DNA of 64,000 bases from Candidatus Aminicenantota bacterium. GTDB taxonomy: Bacteria; Acidobacteriota; Aminicenantia; S016-38. A program made the position numbers and the translations under genes. Positions 51,555 through 61,737 of this stretch are shown here, piece after piece (position 1 is the first letter of the stretch; every line of letters starts with the position of its first letter). Below the pieces are notes generated by a model. That model did not search any database, had not been told where the DNA came from, and saw only the letters and a list, made by a program, of their open reading frames with translations. Location of the stretch: the NCBI GenBank assembly GCA_027068075.1, contig JAMOUJ010000002.1, forward strand, positions 1 through 64,000, given 5' to 3'.

Positions 51555-52198
51555 TGAACCTCCTCAACCTTCAGGTCGTCAAACCTGGTGCTGGCATCGG
51601 CCTTGGTCCAGAGACCGAATTTCCCCGGCTCATTGAAGATCCGGACGGTGGCCTGAAGTTTCAGTTCCCCATCAAAATAACATTTTATCTGGTCGCCCCT
51701 GTGGACCACCCTCACGGTATGCCAGGCCTGAGGATCGGCCTTGAGCCTCGCCGAGCGGAGCATTCTCCTGTGGCCGTTTCTCACATAGTAAAGCCTGAAA
51801 TTGTCCTCCAGGGGGTTCCAGCGCACCACATAGTAGTTGTCTTTGTCCTTCGCCCTCCACATGACTCCGCCTCCCTGGTCCTCCCTGCCTTTGAAGGCCT
51901 TGAGATGAACCGAAATGTCCAGGTCCTTCAGGGAAGCATTTTCGTAAATCAAAAGGTTGAAGCAGGCCCCGTGGTTGGTGCGGGGGTCGGGTTTTACAAG
52001 GAGGGCGTTGGGCTGAGAGGGGGCAGTGGGGTCTTTGATTACCTCCCATTGGGAAAGGGTCCCACGATCGGCGGTTTGGGCAGGGGAAAACCCCGGAGGC
52101 AGAGCGTTGCCTTCGTCAAAGTTGAAATACAACCGGGTGCCTCCAAAAACGGTGAAGACCAGAAACATGGATAAAGCCAGCAGGCCCATTTTTTTCAT
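51551..52198 (-). CDS. secreted concanavalin/LamG-like domain protein
   Basis: 215 residues: signal peptide and a single jelly-roll-like domain (FKGREDQGGGVMWRAKDKDNYYVVRWNP, WHTVRVVHRGDQIKCYFDGE, KFGLWTKADASTRFDDLKV) like DUF1080/3-keto-disaccharide hydrolase-type and LamG carbohydrate-binding domains. No enzymatic residues assigned. First gene of the Fe3+-type ABC run, 4-base overlap. Confidence 0.75.
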   Translation of the reverse strand: MKKMGLLALSMFLVFTVFGGTRLYFNFDEGNALPPGFSPAQTADRGTLSQWEVIKDPTAPSQPNALLVKPDPRTNHGACFNLLIYENASLKDLDISVHLKAFKGREDQGGGVMWRAKDKDNYYVVRWNPLEDNFRLYYVRNGHRRMLRSARLKADPQAWHTVRVVHRGDQIKCYFDGELKLQATVRIFNEPGKFGLWTKADASTRFDDLKVEEVQ

Positions 52199-52301
52199 CC
52201 TGCACCTCCGTATAAATTTAAGGAATGCGAGGAAAATTCCTCCCCCTCATTTAACCAGCAAAACTTTGGAATTTCAAGTGGGATCACTATAATAAAAAAC
52301 T

Positions 52302-54272
52302 ATGAAGAAAACGGCTCTGAGCCTCCTGATCCTTTTACTCCTTCTGGGATGCGGCGGAAAACCAGAACTTCCCCAGGACCACCTCACATGGACATGGGAG
52401 GAGGACCAGACCTGCGCCGGCGGCGAGAACATATGGGGAGGCTTCGTGGAAACCCAGGAGGGTTACCGGGCCAGGAAAACCATATCGGCCTTTGCCCTGT
52501 GGAGAAAAACCCCTCCCCGAAAAATCACCCTGGTCTACAAAAACCGGGGCAAGTTTCCCGTGAAGTTAACGGTGAACGGTGCAGAGGTAACCAGCCTTCC
52601 CCCCTCCTCCACCTTCAGGAAAATAACGGTATCCTCCCCCCTCCTTCAACGGGGCCTGAACATCGTGGGATTCATAAGGAGGAAGAACCGGGAATTCGTG
52701 GTGAAAAAACTTTGCTTTTCAGAAGGGCGGGGAAAAAACTTCGTCCTGGAAAGGAACGAAGTCCTTTTCATACCCTCTGAGGGGGGAACCCTATCCTTTA
52801 AACTCTCCGGAAGGGGAAGGGCCCGGGTGGTGGTCCACGGGGGAAGGGATTTTCAGGAGGAGAAGGTCTCTGCGGTGAAATGCCCCGTGGGATTTTTTCC
52901 CCGAAAATTTGAGTTCACGGAAGGGGAACCCTTCCTGCTGGAAATAAGGGTGGAGAAGGGAAGTTTTAAACTCATGGATTTCTCCCGGAAAGTTTCGGAA
53001 AGGAACCCTGCCCCTCTTCCCCGACGCCTTTTCCGAAAACCCTATCCCGACATATACATTTTTCTGATAGACGCCTGCCAGGCCTCCCACCTGAGCCTTT
53101 ACGGCTATCCCAGGAAGACCTCCCCCAACATTGACCGCCTGGGTGAGGAAAGTCTGGTGTTTGAAAACGCCTACACCACGGCTTCCTTCACCAGGGCCGC
53201 GGTGGCCTCCATTTTTTCCGGATTCTTTCCCGATCACCACAAGGTGCGGGTCCTTAGGGCGGCCCTGGATCCCCGCCTCCTTCTCCTCCCGGAATTTCTT
53301 AAGGCCAGGAGATACACCACCTCCATCTTCACCGCCTCGGCCAATGTTTCCGCCAGTTTTGGCTTCTCCCAGGGTATAGACGAATTCTTCGGTTATTACG
53401 GCAGGTGGAGCAACAAAACCAGCGGTAAAATGGCAGAGGACTTCCTGAACTGGATTTTTCGCCGGCCCTCGCCGAAGTTCTCCTACATCCACTTCATGGA
53501 ACCGCACTTCCCCATAATTCCTCCTCCCCCCTTCAAAAACATGTTCAAAAAAAGACCCTCAAAAAAGCCGGTCCTTAAGAGTCTGCGCCTAAAAAAGGAT
53601 TTCACCCCGGAGGAGGTTCAGGATGTGGTAGACGACTACGACTCCGCCATAGCATACATAGACAGCGTTCTGGGAAAAATCTGGGACAGGATGAGGAGAA
53701 GGGGATCGTTTAAAAACTCCATGATCTTTTTCCTTTCTGACCACGGAGAAGCCCTCTACGAACACGGAGCCTTCGGTCACGGTGCCGTGGTTTACGAGGA
53801 GATGACCCACATCCCCCTGGTGGTTAAATTCCCCTCCTACATGGGAATAAAGGGAAGGGTGAAGGCCCTGGTCCAGCCCACGGACATCTTTCCCACCGTA
53901 GCCTCCCTCTTCGGCGTGAACCTTCCCCTGGACGGAAGGTCCCTCCTGGAGGCCAAGGCCAGAAGGGAGGTGGGAAATGAAATTGCCGTGGTCAGGAACT
54001 TCTTGAATCCGGGAGCCTACGGTCTAAGGTGGAGGAATTACTACTACATCATTGACATGAACGGGTTTAAGGAAAAACTCTTTAAAATTCAAGGGCATCC
54101 GCAGAGGTCCTATACCTACAAAAACCCTCTGCTTACCCTATATCTGCGGGGAAGGTTTTTTAGGTGGTTGAAAAAATATCAGAACCTTTCTCTGACCGGA
54201 AGAAAACTCAGCCTTAAGAAACTATCCCACCGGGAACTTGAGAACCTAAGGTCCCTGGGCTACATAAAATAA
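52302..54272 (+). CDS. sulfatase-family (alkaline-phosphatase-like) lipoprotein
   Basis: 656 residues with lipobox LLLGC. An N-terminal beta domain about 20-240 precedes the alkaline-phosphatase fold: DACQASHLSLYGYPRKTSPNIDRL, then SDHGEALYEHGAFGHG with the metal-site Asp-His. Where sulfatases have CxPxR, this reads ASFTR, so no formylglycine Cys/Ser is in place; a phosphoesterase or phosphotransferase role should be considered. TTGGAA-16-TATAAT lies just upstream; no ribosome site is seen. Confidence 0.82.
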   Translation: MKKTALSLLILLLLLGCGGKPELPQDHLTWTWEEDQTCAGGENIWGGFVETQEGYRARKTISAFALWRKTPPRKITLVYKNRGKFPVKLTVNGAEVTSLPPSSTFRKITVSSPLLQRGLNIVGFIRRKNREFVVKKLCFSEGRGKNFVLERNEVLFIPSEGGTLSFKLSGRGRARVVVHGGRDFQEEKVSAVKCPVGFFPRKFEFTEGEPFLLEIRVEKGSFKLMDFSRKVSERNPAPLPRRLFRKPYPDIYIFLIDACQASHLSLYGYPRKTSPNIDRLGEESLVFENAYTTASFTRAAVASIFSGFFPDHHKVRVLRAALDPRLLLLPEFLKARRYTTSIFTASANVSASFGFSQGIDEFFGYYGRWSNKTSGKMAEDFLNWIFRRPSPKFSYIHFMEPHFPIIPPPPFKNMFKKRPSKKPVLKSLRLKKDFTPEEVQDVVDDYDSAIAYIDSVLGKIWDRMRRRGSFKNSMIFFLSDHGEALYEHGAFGHGAVVYEEMTHIPLVVKFPSYMGIKGRVKALVQPTDIFPTVASLFGVNLPLDGRSLLEAKARREVGNEIAVVRNFLNPGAYGLRWRNYYYIIDMNGFKEKLFKIQGHPQRSYTYKNPLLTLYLRGRFFRWLKKYQNLSLTGRKLSLKKLSHRELENLRSLGYIK

Positions 54273-54275
54273 GGT

Positions 54276-55187
54276 TTAAATCCCCAGGTTTTCCAGTATG
54301 TAGAGAAGGGGATTTACCGCCTTCCCGTAAACATGAACCTCGTAATGGAGGTGGGGACCGGTGCTTCTTCCGCTGGAACCAACATAACCTATGACATCGC
54401 CCCTCTTAACCCTCTGTCCGGGTTTAACCAGAATGCGGGAAAGGTGACCGTAGAAGGTGGTGAAGCCGAAGCCGTGGTCCACTTCCACCCAGCGGCCCAA
54501 CCCACCCCTCTGATAGCCGGTTCTGAGCACTATTCCCTTGGCGGTAACATAAACCTTCTGACCTATGGGGGCTGAGATGTCTATGCCCTTGTGGAACATC
54601 CTCCTTCCGGTGAAGGGGTCCCTGCGGTAACCGAAGCCCGAGGTCAAGTATCCCCGGGTGGGCCATATGGAGGGGGTGGACGAAAGCAGGTCCTGTTGCT
54701 CCTTGAAGAATTTGTAGAGAATTTCAAAGTTAACATCCAGATCCTGGGCCATTTTCTTGAGTTTTTTCATCTTTACCACTACTTTCTGAGGGTCCGTATT
54801 GGCCGGAAGGGGCTTGGTGATGGCCCCGATGTCCAGGCCTCCACCTATTCCGCCCACTTCCCTGAGCGCATAGGGCGCTTCCAGTCCAGCAATGGTGTTC
54901 AATTTCTTGGCGTAATCCTTGAAAACGGAAAGTTTGAAGTGAAGTTCCTGGGCGTCCTTCTGGAGTTTGACCACGGTGTTCTTTAATTTTAAGTTTTCAG
55001 ACTCCAGCATCTTCAGCCTTGCCCTTCTGAAACTCAGGCCCAGATAGTCCACGAACATCACCAGGCCCGCCAGCACTGCGATTCCTGCAACCACGAGGAT
55101 TCTTTTAAGTTTCTTTCTTTCAATGGAATAAACCCTGGGGGAGGCATCTTCTTTGGGTATTATCCATATACTTAAATAGTCCTTCAT
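54276..55187 (-). CDS. M23 (LytM-type) metallopeptidase, membrane anchored
   Basis: 303 residues: one membrane helix about 30-50, a coiled coil about 55-90, and a C-terminal M23 domain with HKGIDISAP, GHLSRI and HLHYEV (Zn-site His/Asp/His). All metal residues are present, so it may be an active cross-bridge endopeptidase or an EnvC-like activator. Confidence 0.92.
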   Translation of the reverse strand: MKDYLSIWIIPKEDASPRVYSIERKKLKRILVVAGIAVLAGLVMFVDYLGLSFRRARLKMLESENLKLKNTVVKLQKDAQELHFKLSVFKDYAKKLNTIAGLEAPYALREVGGIGGGLDIGAITKPLPANTDPQKVVVKMKKLKKMAQDLDVNFEILYKFFKEQQDLLSSTPSIWPTRGYLTSGFGYRRDPFTGRRMFHKGIDISAPIGQKVYVTAKGIVLRTGYQRGGLGRWVEVDHGFGFTTFYGHLSRILVKPGQRVKRGDVIGYVGSSGRSTGPHLHYEVHVYGKAVNPLLYILENLGI

Positions 55188-55258
55188 AGTTTCCTTTTTA
55201 CCACAAGGAATATCTTATTGTCAACTATATTATAATCTTTATCTGGAGGTGCTAAAAA

Positions 55259-56566
55259 ATGACTCAGATGGAAAGGGCCAGAAAAGGGGAAATAACCCCT
55301 GAAATGAAGGAAATATCCCGGCAGGAGCAAATAGATGTGGAGGTTCTGGCTGAGAGGGTTGCCCGGGGCACGGTGGTGATCCCCGCCAACATAAACCACA
55401 AAAACCTCAAGCCCATAGGCATAGGCCAGGGGCTTAAAACCAAGGTGAACGCCAACCTGGGAACCTCCATGGACTTTCCCCGCATAGAACCGGAACTGCG
55501 CAAGTTGAAAATAGCCCTGGAAGCCGGGGCCGATACTGTAATGGACCTGTCCACCGGCGGGAACCTCAACCGAAACAGGAAGAAAATTATTGAAGAATCC
55601 TGGAGGCCGGTGGGAACGGTGCCCATATATCAGGCGGCCATAGTGGGAATTTCCCGGCGAGGCTCAATAGTTGAGATGACCCCCGACGATCTCTTTGAGG
55701 TCATTGAAATGCACGGCAGAGACGGGGTGGACTTCATCACGGTCCACGCAGGACTTACCCTCTCGGGTTTGGAAAAAATCCGGAGGAAGGAGAGGGTCAT
55801 GGACATAGTCTCCCGGGGAGGAGCCTTCCTGGCGGGATGGATGCTCCACAACGGCAAGGAAAATCCCCTTTATACCGAGTTTGACAGGCTCCTGGAAATA
55901 GCGAAGAAATACGATATGACCTTAAGCCTGGGGGATGGGCTGCGGCCCGGGGCCATAGCCGACGCCACCGATGCCGCCCAGTTGGACGAACTCATGGTCC
56001 TGGGAGAACTGGTGAAAAGGTCCAGGGAGGCCGGCGTTCAGGCCATGGTGGAAGGCCCCGGCCATGTTCCCATGGACCAGATTGAGGTGAACATAAAACT
56101 TCAGAAAAGGCTGTGCCACGGGGCTCCCTTCTATGTCCTCGGTCCCCTGGTAACGGATATAGCCCCGGGCTACGACCACATAACCTCCGCCATAGGGGGA
56201 GCCATCGCCGCCGCCGCCGGGGCTGACTTCCTCTGCTATGTAACCCCGGCGGAGCACCTGGGACTTCCCGACGAAGAGGCGGTAAAGGAAGGGGTCATAG
56301 CCGCAAGAATAGCCGCCCACGCCGCAGACCTGGTGAAGGGAGTAAAGGGAGCCTGGGAATGGGACCTGGAAATGTCCAAAGCACGGAGGGCCCTGGATTG
56401 GGAAACCCAGAGAAAACTCTCCATTGACCCCCAGAAGTTTGACCTTATAAGGTCCCAGAGGGGAACCCAAACCGACGCCTGCTCCATGTGCGGAGACTAC
56501 TGCGCCCTCAAAATAGTGGACTTCTACCTGGGCATCAAAAGGGACAAGTACACCGCCCAATTGTGA
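55259..56566 (+). CDS. thiC: phosphomethylpyrimidine synthase
   Basis: 435 residues: N-terminal region [11 protein letters not shown], then NLGTSMDF and MDLSTGGNL, and the C-terminal radical-SAM cluster motif CSMCGDYC. Converts AIR to HMP-P in thiamine synthesis. Only about 70 bases separate it from the divergent M23 gene, too little for a complete TPP riboswitch; CTGGAGGTG precedes the ATG. thiD is at 61012-61737. Confidence 0.96.
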   Translation: MTQMERARKGEITPEMKEISRQEQIDVEVLAERVARGTVVIPANINHKNLKPIGIGQGLKTKVNANLGTSMDFPRIEPELRKLKIALEAGADTVMDLSTGGNLNRNRKKIIEESWRPVGTVPIYQAAIVGISRRGSIVEMTPDDLFEVIEMHGRDGVDFITVHAGLTLSGLEKIRRKERVMDIVSRGGAFLAGWMLHNGKENPLYTEFDRLLEIAKKYDMTLSLGDGLRPGAIADATDAAQLDELMVLGELVKRSREAGVQAMVEGPGHVPMDQIEVNIKLQKRLCHGAPFYVLGPLVTDIAPGYDHITSAIGGAIAAAAGADFLCYVTPAEHLGLPDEEAVKEGVIAARIAAHAADLVKGVKGAWEWDLEMSKARRALDWETQRKLSIDPQKFDLIRSQRGTQTDACSMCGDYCALKIVDFYLGIKRDKYTAQL

Positions 56567-57363
56567 TGGAAGTAAGGTTTCTGGGGGTTCGGGGAAGTTA
56601 CCCCGTGAGCGGTCCCAGGTTCAGTAAGTACGGCGGAAACACTACATCCATATTGATAAACTCCGGCGATACTTCCTTGATAATAGACGCAGGAACCGGC
56701 ATCACCGGGCTGGCCGATAAAAACAACTTCCGGGAGAATGTGGTCCTCCTCTTCACCCACTACCATCTGGACCACATCCTCGGCCTTCCCTTCGCCTCTC
56801 TCCTCTACTCCGAAGGTTTCCGGAGAAAAATGTTCGGCCCGAACTTCGGGAATTTCTCAGTAAAGGAGGCCCTGGAGGTCCTTTCCAACCCCAAACTCCT
56901 TCCCTTCAAAATCTCGGACCGGATGCTGGAGACCCGAATACTCCCCGTGGAGGGAAAATTTTCGGAGGGGAACTTCAGGGTTTTTCCACTGTATTCCAGA
57001 AACCACCCCCTGGACGGGGTTATGCTCTACCGAATTGAAGCCGAAGGGAAAAGTCTGGGCATTGCCACGGATTACGAGGTGGGGAAGGACCGCTCCGGCG
57101 TGTCTGAATTCTTCTCCGGGATGGACCTCCTGATCCACGACGCCCAGTACACCCAGGAGGAATACACAACCCGTAAGGGCTACGGCCACAGCACCGAAAT
57201 CACCGCAGCGGAAATGGCCGCCGAAAGCCGGGTATCCAAACTCGTCCTGTTTCATTTTGACCCGTTCCACACGGACTCCTGCGTGGATGCCCAGGAGAGA
57301 AGAGCCCGGGAGGTCTTCCCAGAAACTCTGGCGGCCCGGGAAAATATGAAGATAGAACTTTAA
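56566..57363 (+). CDS. MBL-fold metallo-hydrolase
   Basis: 265 residues: LGVRGSYPVSG start, DAGTGI, metal motif THYHLDH, then TDYEVG, HDAQYT and HFDPFHTD. Of the PhnP/phosphodiesterase-like MBL group. The start overlaps the thiC stop by one base (TGATG), so it is co-expressed with thiC. Substrate unknown. Confidence 0.85.
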   Translation: MEVRFLGVRGSYPVSGPRFSKYGGNTTSILINSGDTSLIIDAGTGITGLADKNNFRENVVLLFTHYHLDHILGLPFASLLYSEGFRRKMFGPNFGNFSVKEALEVLSNPKLLPFKISDRMLETRILPVEGKFSEGNFRVFPLYSRNHPLDGVMLYRIEAEGKSLGIATDYEVGKDRSGVSEFFSGMDLLIHDAQYTQEEYTTRKGYGHSTEITAAEMAAESRVSKLVLFHFDPFHTDSCVDAQERRAREVFPETLAARENMKIEL

Positions 57364-57364
57364 A

Positions 57365-60300
57365 ATGTCTTCCTCCCCGGTGAGGCTCACGAACTGCTCT
57401 CCTCAACTGGCCCTGATTTACGCAGGAAAATTTCCAGGAAAACTCCTCCTCATAGTTCCCAACGATTACCGCTTTGAGGAAGAATACGCCCTTTTTGGGG
57501 GAAGAAGGGCGGTTTTTATTCCTTCCCCCAGGGAGGAATTCTTCTCCCCCCTCCCCCAATCTCCCCGGGCAGTGGCAAAAAAATTAAAGGTCCTCTGGAG
57601 GGTTTCCCAGGGTCTGGAAGACCTGGTTGTTGCCACGGTCTCCTCCCTTTTCCACCTTCCTTCTCTGGAAAAAATCTCATCCTCGGTCCTATCCCTGCAT
57701 CGCAACGAAGAATTTGAACAGGAACTTCTTGTCCTTCACCTCCAGGAACTGGGATACAGGGAGGTGGACTTCGTCAGGGAAATAGGGGAGTTCAGCGTGA
57801 GGGGTGGAATCCTGGATTATTTTTCCGGATGGGAAGATGCCCCCACCAGGCTGGAATTTTCCGGAGACAGGGTGCTTTCCATAAGGGAATTCAACCCCTC
57901 CACCCAGATTTCGGACCGGGAACTCAAGGAGGCGATAATAGGACCCTACCGGGAATTCGGAAGGGACGAACTTGAAAAAATCCAACGGGAATTCGCTCAT
58001 TTCACCTCCGCCGGCGAGGAAAATGGGGAAATAATAGGACTCCTCTCCCGTTATTCAAAAAAATACCCCGAAGTCTTCAAGGATTTTGCCACGGGAATTT
58101 TCAACCGCACGGATATAGAAAACTACCTTGAAGAGGAAAGGGAAAGGGCCGAAAAAAGCCCTCTGCCCTATCCTGACCCCTTCTCCCTCCTTCCCCTTCC
58201 CGATGAGCCTGCCATGGAATTCTGCTGTCAGGAAGGGTCAGTGGAGGATTTCTCCCTCCTTCCCAGGGCCAGGGGCGGAATGGAAGCATGGAGAAAATGG
58301 TTGTCCTCGGAAAAAAATGCGGGAAAAAGGATAATCCTTGCTGCGGAATTTAGGGGCCTTGAATTTGCGGAAAAATCCCCCGTAAAACTGAAAAGGGGCT
58401 TTCACCTGGGAAACCTCCTGGTTATAGGCGAAGAAAACATACCCGGCCCCAGACAGGCTCCCACGGAAAAGATAAAAAGGCTTCGGAGGGCGGTTTTCAA
58501 TCTGGAGGCGGGCAGGCCCGTGGTTCACGAAGACTACGGAATAGGAATTTTCCAGGGTTTGGTTTCGTATCAGGGAGAACTGGAGGGGGATTTCCTGGAG
58601 GTGGAGTTCGCCGGAGGAGAAAAACTCTACATACCCGTGGAAAAATCCTTCAAACTCCACCCCTATAACCTGCCTCCGGAGGCGGAGGTAAAACTTGACA
58701 GACTATCCTCTCCCCGCTGGAAAAACCTCAAGGCCAGGGTGCGGCGCAGCATCCAGGCCCTGGTGGAATCCATGGTGAGGCTCTACGCCGAAAGGAAAGC
58801 CAGGGAAGGCTTCGCCTTCAAAGACGACCCCATGCTTCAAGATTTCGTCTCCGACTTTCCCTACGAGGAGACTCCGGACCAGACCAGGGCATGGATGGAG
58901 GTCAAAGAGGACCTCATGGCCCCCTACCCCATGGACAGGTTAATCGTGGGGGATGTGGGCTTTGGAAAAACGGAGATAGCCATGAGGGCAGCCTTCATGG
59001 CGGTGCTCAACGGAAGACAGGTGGCCCTTCTGGCTCCCACCACGGTCCTGGCCCTTCAGCACTACAGAACCTTTTCAGAGAGGTTTAGAAGGTTTCCGGT
59101 AAAAATCGCCATGCTCTCAAGAATGGTCACGAAAGCCCGCCAAAGGAAAATTCTGGACGAACTGGCCCGGGGAGAAATAGACATAATAATCGGAACCCAC
59201 AAACTCCTCGCCCAGGAGGTGGGTTTTAAAAACCTGGGGCTTTTAGTGATAGACGAAGAGCAAAGGTTCGGGGTGAAGCAAAAGGAAAAACTCCGACAGA
59301 TGAAAAAGGATGTTAACTGCCTCACCCTCACCGCCACTCCCATCCCCAGGACCCTGAGTTTGGCTCTTTTCTCGGTGTGGGACATCTCCTTGATCCAGAC
59401 TCCTCCCCGGGGCAGAAAGAGCGTGGAAACCTTCGTTCTGCCCTTCAGAAAGGAGGTCTTCACCCGGGCCATAAAGCACGAACTGGAAAGGGAAGGCCAG
59501 GTTTACATAGTGATGAACCGCATTGAAGAAATTCCATTCTGGCAGAGGTTTATTCAGGAAGAATTTCCTCATCTTCCTCTTCTGATTCTTCACGGACAGA
59601 TGAAACCCACGGAAATAGAGAGGGGAATCATTGATTTTATGGAAGGCAAGCACCCCGTTCTTCTCACCACAACCATAATAGAAAACGGAATAGACATTCC
59701 CAATGTGAACACCCTCATAGTCCTCAGGGCCGAAAATCTGGGGCTTGCCCAACTCCACCAATTGAGGGGAAGGGTGGGAAGGTCCCACCGAAAGGCCTAT
59801 GCGTATTTTTTCGTCCACGGCACTTCCCACGGGGAAAAGGCCCGGCGGAGGCTCAGGGCCATAAGGGAACACGCCTCGCTGGGGTCGGGTTTTGCCATTT
59901 CCATGGCGGACTTGAACATAAGGGGAGGGGGCACCCTGTTTGGGACAGCCCAGCACGGGCACTTAGCGGAACTGGGCTACGATTATTACCTAAAACTTCT
60001 GGAAGAGGAGATAAGCAGGGTTTCCGGGGAATCCCCCCGTCCGCAGATAAACCTGGGCTTCAACCTGAGGATTCCTCCGGATTATATAAAGGATCCTCTG
60101 GAAAGGGTTAACTACTACCGGGAAATAACCTCAGTGAGGAGCGAAGAGCAACTGGAGGAAATAAGAAAAGAAATGGAAGACAAATACGGAAAAATTCCTC
60201 CCCCGGCCCGGGAAATCCTCTCCCTGGGAAGGGTTTCCGCCCTGGCCACCACCTGCGGAATCGCCCTACTGGAAAAAAGGGGCAGGGAACTGTTTATAGA

Positions 60301-60451
60301 ATTCAGAGAGGAACCCGATCCCTCCAGGTTATATCAATTCCTTAAAGAACGGGACGGTCGGTTTTACGAAAGAGGAATAATTCTCCCCGGACCCTCCTCT
60401 GTATTTCAGGTGGAGGAAATCCTCAGGGCTCTCGTGAAAGCATTAACATAA
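57365..60451 (+). CDS. mfd: transcription-repair coupling factor
   Basis: 1028 residues, slightly short for Mfd. UvrB-like N-terminus with GGILDYFS, RNA-polymerase-interaction (CarD-like) region VHEDYGIGIFQG, then the SF2 translocase: GDVGFGKTE, DEEQRFGVKQKE, LRGRVGRS, and a C-terminal domain. Displaces stalled RNA polymerase and recruits UvrA. Starts one base after the MBL stop. Confidence 0.95.
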   Translation: MSSSPVRLTNCSPQLALIYAGKFPGKLLLIVPNDYRFEEEYALFGGRRAVFIPSPREEFFSPLPQSPRAVAKKLKVLWRVSQGLEDLVVATVSSLFHLPSLEKISSSVLSLHRNEEFEQELLVLHLQELGYREVDFVREIGEFSVRGGILDYFSGWEDAPTRLEFSGDRVLSIREFNPSTQISDRELKEAIIGPYREFGRDELEKIQREFAHFTSAGEENGEIIGLLSRYSKKYPEVFKDFATGIFNRTDIENYLEEERERAEKSPLPYPDPFSLLPLPDEPAMEFCCQEGSVEDFSLLPRARGGMEAWRKWLSSEKNAGKRIILAAEFRGLEFAEKSPVKLKRGFHLGNLLVIGEENIPGPRQAPTEKIKRLRRAVFNLEAGRPVVHEDYGIGIFQGLVSYQGELEGDFLEVEFAGGEKLYIPVEKSFKLHPYNLPPEAEVKLDRLSSPRWKNLKARVRRSIQALVESMVRLYAERKAREGFAFKDDPMLQDFVSDFPYEETPDQTRAWMEVKEDLMAPYPMDRLIVGDVGFGKTEIAMRAAFMAVLNGRQVALLAPTTVLALQHYRTFSERFRRFPVKIAMLSRMVTKARQRKILDELARGEIDIIIGTHKLLAQEVGFKNLGLLVIDEEQRFGVKQKEKLRQMKKDVNCLTLTATPIPRTLSLALFSVWDISLIQTPPRGRKSVETFVLPFRKEVFTRAIKHELEREGQVYIVMNRIEEIPFWQRFIQEEFPHLPLLILHGQMKPTEIERGIIDFMEGKHPVLLTTTIIENGIDIPNVNTLIVLRAENLGLAQLHQLRGRVGRSHRKAYAYFFVHGTSHGEKARRRLRAIREHASLGSGFAISMADLNIRGGGTLFGTAQHGHLAELGYDYYLKLLEEEISRVSGESPRPQINLGFNLRIPPDYIKDPLERVNYYREITSVRSEEQLEEIRKEMEDKYGKIPPPAREILSLGRVSALATTCGIALLEKRGRELFIEFREEPDPSRLYQFLKERDGRFYERGIILPGPSSVFQVEEILRALVKALT

Positions 60452-60475
60452 AAAAAGGGGGGGCAATGCCCCCCG
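60450..60475 (-). terminator. intrinsic terminator of the Hsp20 gene
   Basis: Minus strand GGGGGGC-ATT-GCCCCCC followed by T7. Its T-run abuts the mfd stop codon; it ends Hsp20 transcription. Confidence 0.9.
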
Positions 60476-60491
60476 CCGTCGGTAAGGGAGG

Positions 60492-60929
60492 TTACTCCTT
60501 AACTTCTATCTTTATCTGCTTGGGCTTGGCCTGCTCCTTCTTGGGCATGATCACCTTCAAAATTCCCTTCTTGTATTCGGCCTTGATCTTGTCGGTCTTG
60601 ATGTTGGGAGGAAGGGTAAAGGACCTCTGGAAGGCTCCGTAGAACCTCTCCATTCTGTAGTAATTCTCCTCCTTCCTCTCCTCCTCAAACTTCCTCTCGC
60701 CGCGGATGGTAAGAACATTGTCCTCCACCTTGATCTCTATGTCCTTCTCGTTCATCCCGGGAAGTTCCGCTTCCAGCACTATGGCATCGTCGGTCTCGTA
60801 GATATCCACCGCCGGGGTCCAGGTGGCGGCTGCCAGTTCCCTTCCCCTGAGGCTTTCCTCAAAAAGTTGGTCTATCCTATCCTGAAGTGCCTGAAGTTCC
60901 TTGAAAGGATCCCATTTGAGAATCGCCAT
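60492..60929 (-). CDS. Hsp20/alpha-crystallin small heat-shock protein
   Basis: 145 residues: WDPFKELQALQDRIDQLFEE start, crystallin domain with AELPGMNEKDIEIKVEDNVLTIRGER and RSFTLPPNI, and KKGILKVIMPK end. ATP-independent holdase. GGAGGTGAG before the ATG; strong consensus promoter at 60968-60996; no CIRCE element seen. Confidence 0.95.
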   Translation of the reverse strand: MAILKWDPFKELQALQDRIDQLFEESLRGRELAAATWTPAVDIYETDDAIVLEAELPGMNEKDIEIKVEDNVLTIRGERKFEEERKEENYYRMERFYGAFQRSFTLPPNIKTDKIKAEYKKGILKVIMPKKEQAKPKQIKIEVKE

Positions 60930-60967
60930 GACTCACCTCCTTTTTCTTATTTTCTTAGTCCATTTAT

Positions 60968-60996
60968 ATTATATAACCTTAGTCTGATTTTGTCAA
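60968..60996 (-). promoter_or_regulatory. consensus sigma-70 promoter of the Hsp20 gene
   Basis: Minus strand TTGACA, 17-bp spacer, TATAAT: a perfect match to both hexamers and spacing, predicting very strong vegetative expression. Confidence 0.9.
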
Positions 60997-61011
60997 GTCT
61001 TTTTTTGATTT

Positions 61012-61737
61012 TTACCGGAATATCCTCTTTCCCTTGCCCAGGGAAAGGGCGGACCGGTATTTCTCCAGAAGAAATTTTCTGGCCTCCTCCACGGCCCACC
61101 GGACCTCCCTTCCCCTCACCATCAGGGCGAGGATTGCCGACGAGAGCAGACAACCCGTGCCGTGGACTTCGTAGGGGAAAACCACCTCCGGAGGAAACTT
61201 TACGACCTCTCCACGGTGGCACAGATAGTCCACCTTATCCCTGCTGTGTCCCCCCTTCAGAAATACGCTTATCCCGAATTTCCGGTGGAGGCCCGTGCAG
61301 AGTTCCTGGGGGGAACCCTCTTTCCCCAGGAGTTCTGCCGCCTCGGGAATGTTGGGGGTTACCAGATCAAACCTGGAAATCAATCCCCTCAGCCTTGAAA
61401 CCGGGGAAACCTTTAGACCCCCTGCCCGGATTATCGGATCCAGAACCCGGGGCCCCTCCACCCTCTCCATAATCTCTTCCAGGATTCTCCACGAATTCCC
61501 CACAATACTGACCTTCAGGCCGGAGAACTTCATTTCCCTGAGGGGTTCAAATCCCTCACTTATCCACCGCCCGGGAAAGAAGATGGCCTTCTTTACTCCG
61601 GAAGGGTCCTGGGGAAGGATCCCCGTGGGAATTCCCACGGCCTTGACCCCGAAACCCTGAAGAACCCCGAGGTCCAGGGTAAACCCGGCCCCGTTTAAGG
61701 GGTCTATCGCCGATAGGACGAAGGCAATTTTAACCAC
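61012..61737 (-). CDS. thiD: hydroxymethylpyrimidine/phosphomethylpyrimidine kinase
   Basis: About 241 residues from a GTG at 61737 (VKIAFVLSAIDPLNGAGFTLDLGVL matches the usual ThiD start; longer reading would run into the upstream gene). VTPNIPEAAELLG and HGTGCLLSSAILALM are the ribokinase-like signatures. Phosphorylates HMP to HMP-PP for thiamine; partner of thiC in this window. Confidence 0.9.
   Translation of the reverse strand: MVKIAFVLSAIDPLNGAGFTLDLGVLQGFGVKAVGIPTGILPQDPSGVKKAIFFPGRWISEGFEPLREMKFSGLKVSIVGNSWRILEEIMERVEGPRVLDPIIRAGGLKVSPVSRLRGLISRFDLVTPNIPEAAELLGKEGSPQELCTGLHRKFGISVFLKGGHSRDKVDYLCHRGEVVKFPPEVVFPYEVHGTGCLLSSAILALMVRGREVRWAVEEARKFLLEKYRSALSLGKGKRIFR

Noticed and set aside
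55188-55258. TPP riboswitch before thiC
   Set aside because: Only about 70 bases between divergent genes and none of the conserved THI-box stems seen.
61537-61560. GAGGGGTTCAAATCCCTC, like a tRNA T-arm
   Set aside because: No acceptor, D or anticodon arm around it; the bases are in-frame codons of thiD.
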